A DNA stretch of 9,075 nt from Desulfurococcales archaeon (GTDB taxonomy: Archaea; Thermoproteota; Thermoprotei_A; CAZTBM01; SZUA-1508), in contig DQVH01000140.1 in assembly GCA_015661855.1 (NCBI GenBank), positions 1-9,075 on the forward strand, written 5' to 3'. Under the pieces are notes generated by a model. It searched no databases. It saw only the letters and a program-made list of their open reading frames with translations, and was not told the DNA's origin. Positions 5,928 to 9,075 of the stretch are shown in pieces. Each line of letters opens with the position of its first letter. The first letter of the stretch is position 1. The position numbers and the translations under genes are program-made.

Positions 5928-5982
5928 GGGATGATGAGTGTCAGAGGAGCAGATTTAGTGAAGATTTACCTGGCTCTGACCT
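5928..5982 (+). ncRNA. C/D box guide sRNA (predicted 2'-O-methylation guide)
   Basis: All four boxes appear in order at archaeal spacing: C box ATGATGA (5931-5937), 12-base guide GTGTCAGAGGAG (5938-5949), D' CAGA (5950-5953), 4-base spacer, C' GTGAAGA (5958-5964), 11-base guide TTTACCTGGCT (5965-5975), D box CTGA (5976-5979). GGG before the C box pairs with CCT after the D box, giving the short terminal stem of a kink-turn. Such RNAs assemble with L7Ae, Nop5 and fibrillarin and direct methylation of the target base opposite the fifth guide base before D or D'. The predicted targets are AGCCAGGUAAA (the A at position 5) and CUCCUCUGACAC (the U at position 5). I could not assign them to an rRNA or tRNA site. 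The D' and C' boxes each deviate by one base. The RNA may be processed from the DUF131 transcript. Confidence 0.7.
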
Positions 5983-6062
5983 CCTATGAGGGAAGTAGCT
6001 ACTACAAACATGTTCATCTCCATCACCTCATGGGATTTCATTCTCATATTTGTAGTAGGGGT

Positions 6063-6100
6063 GTTTACTCAACTCGCAACCCTCTAGTAGAGTTGTAAAC
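6063..6100. repeat. Bulged hairpin, 11 bp with 14-base loop
   Basis: CAACTC (6070-6075) pairs with GAGTTG (6090-6095). After a two-base bulge (CT, 6068-6069), GTTTA (6063-6067) pairs with TAAAC (6096-6100). It is part of the structured gene-free region between the sRNA and the small heat-shock gene. Confidence 0.45.
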
Positions 6101-6383
6101 TTATAAGCTACTATCACATTTACAATGTAAGCTCTCATATAGCCTACTAATATATGGAGTTCGGAGTAATACCTCTATAACCCTATAGTTTTGTTTAGTA
6201 TAAAGCGGCTTAGTTCCACCTTTAATTACTTAATGGTTTAGTAATGTTTCGTATTCTATCTCCTTTAAGTGAAAAGGGCTTGAAAGGATAGTTAGGGAGT
6301 AAGGTTATTGCTTGTTAGTATCCTCATAACTATAATGCTTGGTTATGGGAGGTGTTTAAGAATTAGCCATTAATGTTAAGTAC

Positions 6384-6413
6384 TCTTAAAATTAGAATTT
6401 AAAAGTTAGAATT
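6384..6413 (+). promoter_or_regulatory. Promoter of the small heat-shock gene with TTAGAATT direct repeats
   Basis: TATA-like CTTAAAATT (about 6385-6393) would place transcription start near 6413, just ahead of the AGGTG ribosome binding site at 6417-6421. A second TATA-like AATTTAAAA lies at 6396-6404. The octamer TTAGAATT occurs at 6392-6399 and 6406-6413, 14 bases apart, straddling the likely start, and might be a regulator site. Confidence 0.35.
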
Positions 6414-6428
6414 CTTAGGTGTATAACT

Positions 6429-6848
6429 ATGGCGAAAAAGAAGGAGTACGAGAAGGATAACTCAAAAGGAGTGTTAGGTATTATTGATGAATTGATAAGG
6501 TTAGCTGAGGAAATTGTTAATACGTTTCAGTTAGAAAATGGGAGTACAAAAAACAATACAACATTATTAGATGATAAAGTTTGTGAATATATTGAACCTG
6601 AATCAGTAATGAATACAGATAATCATAAAGTTAACATTATAGTTGATATGCCAGGCGTTAGTAAGAACGAAATAGTCGTTGTAGTAAAGGGTGATAACAT
6701 AATTATTCTTGGTGGTAAAAGTAAAGTAAAATACTATAAAAGCATTAGAACTCCATTCCCATTAGATGAGAAAACATTAACATGGAATTATAGTAATGGT
6801 ATATTAAAGATTACATGCTATAAAAAAGATATTAAACGTTCTCTTTAA
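6429..6848 (+). CDS. Small heat-shock protein, Hsp20/alpha-crystallin family (139 aa)
   Basis: Residues about 60-132 form an alpha-crystallin domain: KVNIIVDMPGVSKNEIVVVVKGDNIIILGG matches the beta-strand block around the conserved 'DMPGV+K.dI.v.v..n.l.I' pattern, and IRTPFPLDEKTLTWNYSNGILKITCYKK matches the final 'LP..vd...++a.y.nGvL.i..pK' block. These proteins are ATP-independent holdases in the cytosol. The domain is shorter than usual and the tail after it is only about seven residues, without the IxI motif that helps oligomers assemble. The N-terminal arm begins with a lysine-rich tail and a helix (GIIDELIRLAEEIVNTF). ATG 6429 has AGGTG seven bases upstream. It converges with the ApgM gene 45 bases away. 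Confidence 0.85.
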   Translation: MAKKKEYEKDNSKGVLGIIDELIRLAEEIVNTFQLENGSTKNNTTLLDDKVCEYIEPESVMNTDNHKVNIIVDMPGVSKNEIVVVVKGDNIIILGGKSKVKYYKSIRTPFPLDEKTLTWNYSNGILKITCYKKDIKRSL

Positions 6849-6868
6849 GATAATTAGATTAACTAATT

Positions 6869-6881
6869 CCCGTTTTACGGG
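6869..6881. repeat. Short hairpin between convergent genes, CCCGT-TTT-ACGGG
   Basis: A 5-bp GC-rich stem with a three-base loop lies in the 45-base gap between the small heat-shock gene and ApgM. It could mark the 3' ends of both convergent transcripts, but no T-run follows on either strand. Function is uncertain. Confidence 0.35.
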
Positions 6882-6893
6882 TTAAATATAGGT

Positions 6894-8168
6894 CTACTCT
6901 ATTATTTTAAGTATTTTTGGTAGAAGGAGCCAGCCATGCTCTATAATACCTAGTTTACCCTTACTGTAACACTCACTCTCAGTGAATCTATTTAGTCCAT
7001 CTGGTTCTAGGTTTTTAGCAACTACAATGAATGGTACGGGGTCGTCAGTGTGTGTTCTAAGAGTCCAAGGTGTAGTGTGATCCGATGTTACTAGTATTGC
7101 TATTTTACTTAAATCAATACTATTGATTAATGGTTGTACATAGTATTTATCTATCTGCTCAATTGATTTAACTTTATCCTCAAATTTACCGTCATGTGCT
7201 GGCTCGTCAGGTCCTTTTAAGTGTACATAGACTACATCATATTTATCTATTAGTTTTAATGTTTTTTCTAGTCTAAGCTCATAATCTGCTTTTTTATCTT
7301 TAGTTGGTGGTGGAACTTTCTCATCATGCATTCCTAATAATACTGCTATTCCCCTTTCTACAGGCATTTCGACTATTGATGCGAAACTCCTCTTAAACTT
7401 AGTATTAATGTTTTCTACTTTGGGTAGTCTTGCACCTGCATCTCTTAGTAGTATTGCGTTAGCTTTTAGTTTACCCTTTTTAGCTCTCTCATTGTTAATC
7501 GGGTGTGTTTCCAGTATTTCAATGACCTTCTTAGTGAATATGTTTACTAGTTCAGCTGTTATTTTAGCTTCAATAGTAGTATCTAGGGGTTTACATTTAG
7601 TTATCTTCCTTTCATAGTTTTTAACGGCTATAGATAGTTTGCCGTGTCTTTTATATGCTGGATCGGTGTTCTCAATGTTATCTGATAGTTTATGTGATTT
7701 ACTACCAATAACAACTACTGCTCTATGACCTACTGTCGCTATTACACGCGCATAGCCGTCATAGACTTCGAGTTCTAGATTGTCAATTGCTTTTGCAAGT
7801 TCCCTAGCTTCCTCACTTGTTAAATCCCTACCACACCTTCTATCGATAATTCTTAATGTTTTTGCATCTATCGTGGCAAAATTAGCTCTAAATGCTACCT
7901 CATAGCCTTCTCTAATTTTTAATCCAACACCTAAAGCTTCAAGTGGGCCACGACCCGTATAGTCTTTATAAGGGTCATAGCCTAGTATTGATAGTACTGC
8001 TGCATCACTTTCGGGAGCAACACCCTTAGCTATAGTGTATACCATTCCACCCTTAGCCTTCCTAGCTAGAGAGTCTAAACCGGGTTTGAATGCTTTCTCA
8101 AGACTAGTTGGTTTATCTACAAGTCTATCGGGAGCACCATCAATAACAAGGTATATTAGTTTCCGCAA
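6894..8168 (-). CDS. apgM: Archaeal 2,3-bisphosphoglycerate-independent phosphoglycerate mutase (ApgM)
   Basis: The enzyme interconverts 3- and 2-phosphoglycerate in glycolysis and gluconeogenesis in the cytosol. It belongs to the metal-dependent alkaline-phosphatase superfamily. From TTG 8168 the product has 424 residues. Motifs in order: metal-binding LIYLVIDGAPDR (Asp10); PESDAAVLSILGYDP with the catalytic serine near residue 54; YTGRGPLEALGVGL; substrate-site DPAYKRHG; HLKGPDEPAHDG with metal-binding Asp and His; and TSDHTTPW, the second metal cluster. All key residues look intact, and the length is usual for archaeal ApgM. TTG 8168 is chosen because GGGTG lies eight bases upstream and because the family normally starts two or three residues before KLIY. 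TTG 8183 would add five residues. The gene appears to be monocistronic. Confidence 0.95.
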   Translation of the reverse strand: MRKLIYLVIDGAPDRLVDKPTSLEKAFKPGLDSLARKAKGGMVYTIAKGVAPESDAAVLSILGYDPYKDYTGRGPLEALGVGLKIREGYEVAFRANFATIDAKTLRIIDRRCGRDLTSEEARELAKAIDNLELEVYDGYARVIATVGHRAVVVIGSKSHKLSDNIENTDPAYKRHGKLSIAVKNYERKITKCKPLDTTIEAKITAELVNIFTKKVIEILETHPINNERAKKGKLKANAILLRDAGARLPKVENINTKFKRSFASIVEMPVERGIAVLLGMHDEKVPPPTKDKKADYELRLEKTLKLIDKYDVVYVHLKGPDEPAHDGKFEDKVKSIEQIDKYYVQPLINSIDLSKIAILVTSDHTTPWTLRTHTDDPVPFIVVAKNLEPDGLNRFTESECYSKGKLGIIEHGWLLLPKILKIIE

Positions 8169-8183
8169 GGAGACTACACCCAA

Positions 8184-8448
8184 CCCATACAGTATATTGT
8201 TTCTATATCAGCTCGATAATAACGTATCAGGTATAGAAATACTTTCTGTTTATTCCCACCACTCTACTACTTTGTAGTGAGTACTTCTATCACACTATAG
8301 GTTAAGAGTGAGTATACCCATGAGATTATAAGTAATAGTTATCCTAGCAACACTTAGTCTTAAAGTAGAGTAGTTTATATTCTACAAGAATTCTATGTAC
8401 TGAATCGAATCAAGTCACCAATAAAGCTTCTACCATAATAAGTTATAG
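8184..8448. other. Spacer between ApgM and Tfx genes, with a hairpin and an octamer repeat
   Basis: No gene is seen. The minus strand has a TATA-like GATATAGA near 8207-8200 for ApgM. At 8261-8282 ACTC(T)ACTAC-TTT-GTAGTGAGT forms a 9-bp stem with one bulged base. The octamer AGTGAGTA occurs at 8276-8283 and 8307-8314, 31 bases apart. These lie about 110 to 150 bases upstream of the ApgM start. Any regulatory role is a guess. Confidence 0.35.
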
Positions 8449-8871
8449 TTAATCTTTTGGTATTACTTCGATATCTCCATCACTAAGTATGAGTATCATT
8501 ATAGGTTTTATTACATGTGTTCCCTTAATACACTCTCTAGCTTTAAACCTTATTTCATCATATATTCTAGTGAAGTTTGCTTTCAATTTTACCTTAACTT
8601 TATCAGCTTCACCTATAACGATACGTGGAATGTCAACTAAATGTGTATTAGGTGGTATAATGATTTTAGCTTTAGCTGTTAACTCTTTGTATATGTTTAG
8701 TGTTATTTTTGCTAACTCTATGTTCTCCCAAGCTCTCTTCTCTAGTATTGAAACGTTCTCTCTAGTAGTTCCAAGTATTTTCGCTACTTCACTTTGTGTT
8801 AAACCTTGAAGTCGCAGCTTTAAAACCTTATATTGTAATTCAGTTAGTAATCCATATTTCCTACGCTTCAT
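8449..8871 (-). CDS. Tfx family DNA-binding transcriptional regulator (140 aa)
   Basis: The N-terminal half is a helix-turn-helix: YGLLTELQYKVLKLRLQGLTQSEVAKILGTTRENVSILEKRAWENI (about residues 6-51), with the GLTQ.EVA.ILGT.R.NVS..EKRA pattern typical of the Tfx family. The C-terminal domain contains IIIPPNTHLVDIPRIVIGEADKVKVK and a terminal DGDIEVIP block, also family features. The founding member was described in Methanothermobacter as a binder upstream of the molybdenum formylmethanofuran dehydrogenase operon. Crenarchaeal members have no known target, so the regulated genes here are unknown. ATG 8871 is supported by GGGT nine bases upstream. It is divergent from the gene starting at 9018 and may act on the shared 146-base spacer. 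Confidence 0.9.
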   Translation of the reverse strand: MKRRKYGLLTELQYKVLKLRLQGLTQSEVAKILGTTRENVSILEKRAWENIELAKITLNIYKELTAKAKIIIPPNTHLVDIPRIVIGEADKVKVKLKANFTRIYDEIRFKARECIKGTHVIKPIMILILSDGDIEVIPKD

Positions 8872-9017
8872 AACATATGTACCCTATATCAGCGTAATAC
8901 TGTTCACATGCGAATATACCATGTAAATATATTGTATCTCTAGCTATAGGGGTTTCTGCTTCATGAAAGCTTATACCGGATATTAAGCATAGCATAGTGG
9001 TGGAAGGGGAGGTAATA
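8872..9017. promoter_or_regulatory. Divergent promoter region, Tfx gene and 9018 gene
   Basis: AT-rich elements include AAATATATT (about 8926-8934) and CTTATACC (about 8969-8976) on the plus strand. The latter would start a transcript near 8993-8998, about 20-25 bases ahead of the 9018 start. On the minus strand GGTATATTCG lies near 8910-8920. The Tfx protein could bind here, but no clear operator symmetry was found. Confidence 0.35.
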
Positions 9018-9075
9018 GTGGAGTCTAGAAGAGTATTTGATGTAGGTAAGCTAGTTGAGGAGTATATTGAGGAAA
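9018..9075 (+). CDS. 5' end of an unidentified protein gene, cut by the window edge
   Basis: Nineteen codons are visible: GTG start, then ESRRVFDVGKLVEEYIEE. The very strong ribosome binding site GGGGAGGT (9006-9013), four bases before GTG 9018, makes a real start likely. In-frame GTGs further upstream (from 8997) lack such a site. The visible residues are charged and helical. They are too few to name a family. The frame is open to the end of the window. Confidence 0.65.
   Translation, partial: MESRRVFDVGKLVEEYIEE

Larger units (their letters stand above)
5983..6428. other. Gene-free region of about 450 bases with several inverted repeats
   Basis: No convincing protein gene is seen. The largest small frame, 5986-6087, encodes 33 mostly hydrophobic residues without a ribosome binding site. 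Inverted repeats are CTACTACAAA/TTTGTAGTAG (5999-6008 and 6049-6058), a bulged 11-bp stem at 6063-6100, CTAT-CCTTT/AAAGGATAG (6256-6291, two-base bulge), and CATAAC/GTTATG with flanking TCC/AGG (6322-6352). The region is AT-rich, unlike the GC-rich structural RNAs of hyperthermophiles, so RNase P or SRP RNA is unlikely. The last 60 bases hold the promoter of the small heat-shock gene. Confidence 0.5.

Noticed and set aside
5986..6087. 33-codon hydrophobic open frame
   Set aside because: It has no ribosome binding site, begins within six bases of the sRNA end, and its length is expected by chance.
5983..6428. RNase P RNA, SRP RNA or tRNA in the long spacer
   Set aside because: The stretch is AT-rich with weak stems, while structural RNAs of hyperthermophiles are GC-rich, and none of their core motifs was seen.
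1..9075. CRISPR array, insertion sequence or integrated element
   Set aside because: No regularly spaced direct repeats, transposase or integrase motifs, or terminal inverted repeats with target duplications were found. Composition is uniform.

Overview
The window looks like a stretch of an AT-rich hyperthermophilic archaeal chromosome, most likely from the Crenarchaeota and plausibly a relative of the Desulfurococcales (Staphylothermus or Ignisphaera type). The evidence is a chaperonin of the thermosome type, an archaeal-type phosphoglycerate mutase (ApgM), a Tfx-family regulator, a DUF131 membrane protein, ribosome binding sites of the GGTGG/AGGTGA type, heavy use of ATA, AGA and AGG codons, many GTG and TTG starts, and at least one convincing archaeal C/D box guide RNA. 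The genus is an inference.

Left part (1-1800). The 5' end of a thermosome gene runs leftward off the edge. Divergent from it is a two-gene unit: a 110-residue helical protein of unknown function, then a 262-residue protein that I read as a degenerate relative of the TtuA-type tRNA 2-thiolation enzymes. It keeps the N-terminal zinc finger but has lost the ATP-binding PP-loop. It meets tail to tail, with overlapping stop codons, a leftward thioredoxin-fold gene whose active-site CxxC has become NPES.

Middle part (1800-5920). A 230-base spacer holds a strong GC hairpin flanked by C- and D-box-like motifs. Leftward genes follow: a zinc-ribbon protein with a basic tail (2029-2802), a small helical protein (2991-3293), a HypE/PurM-family protein without the HypE C-terminal cysteine (3344-4354), and a PhoU-TrkA_C protein that is an internal tandem duplication (4397-5584). 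The last two lie 42 bases apart and are probably co-transcribed. A DUF131 small membrane protein is divergent from them.

Right part (5920-9075). A C/D box sRNA lies just after the DUF131 gene, at the start of a gene-free stretch of about 510 bases that contains several inverted repeats. A small heat-shock protein follows, converging on ApgM (glycolysis/gluconeogenesis). Next come the Tfx-family regulator and, at the right edge, the first 19 codons of an unidentified rightward gene with a strong ribosome binding site.

The genes are mostly housekeeping or conserved hypothetical. I see no mobile element, CRISPR array or tRNA. The most unusual content is the catalytically broken TtuA-like protein with its neighbours, the guide RNA(s), and the HypE-like protein paired with a duplicated PhoU-TrkA_C regulator.
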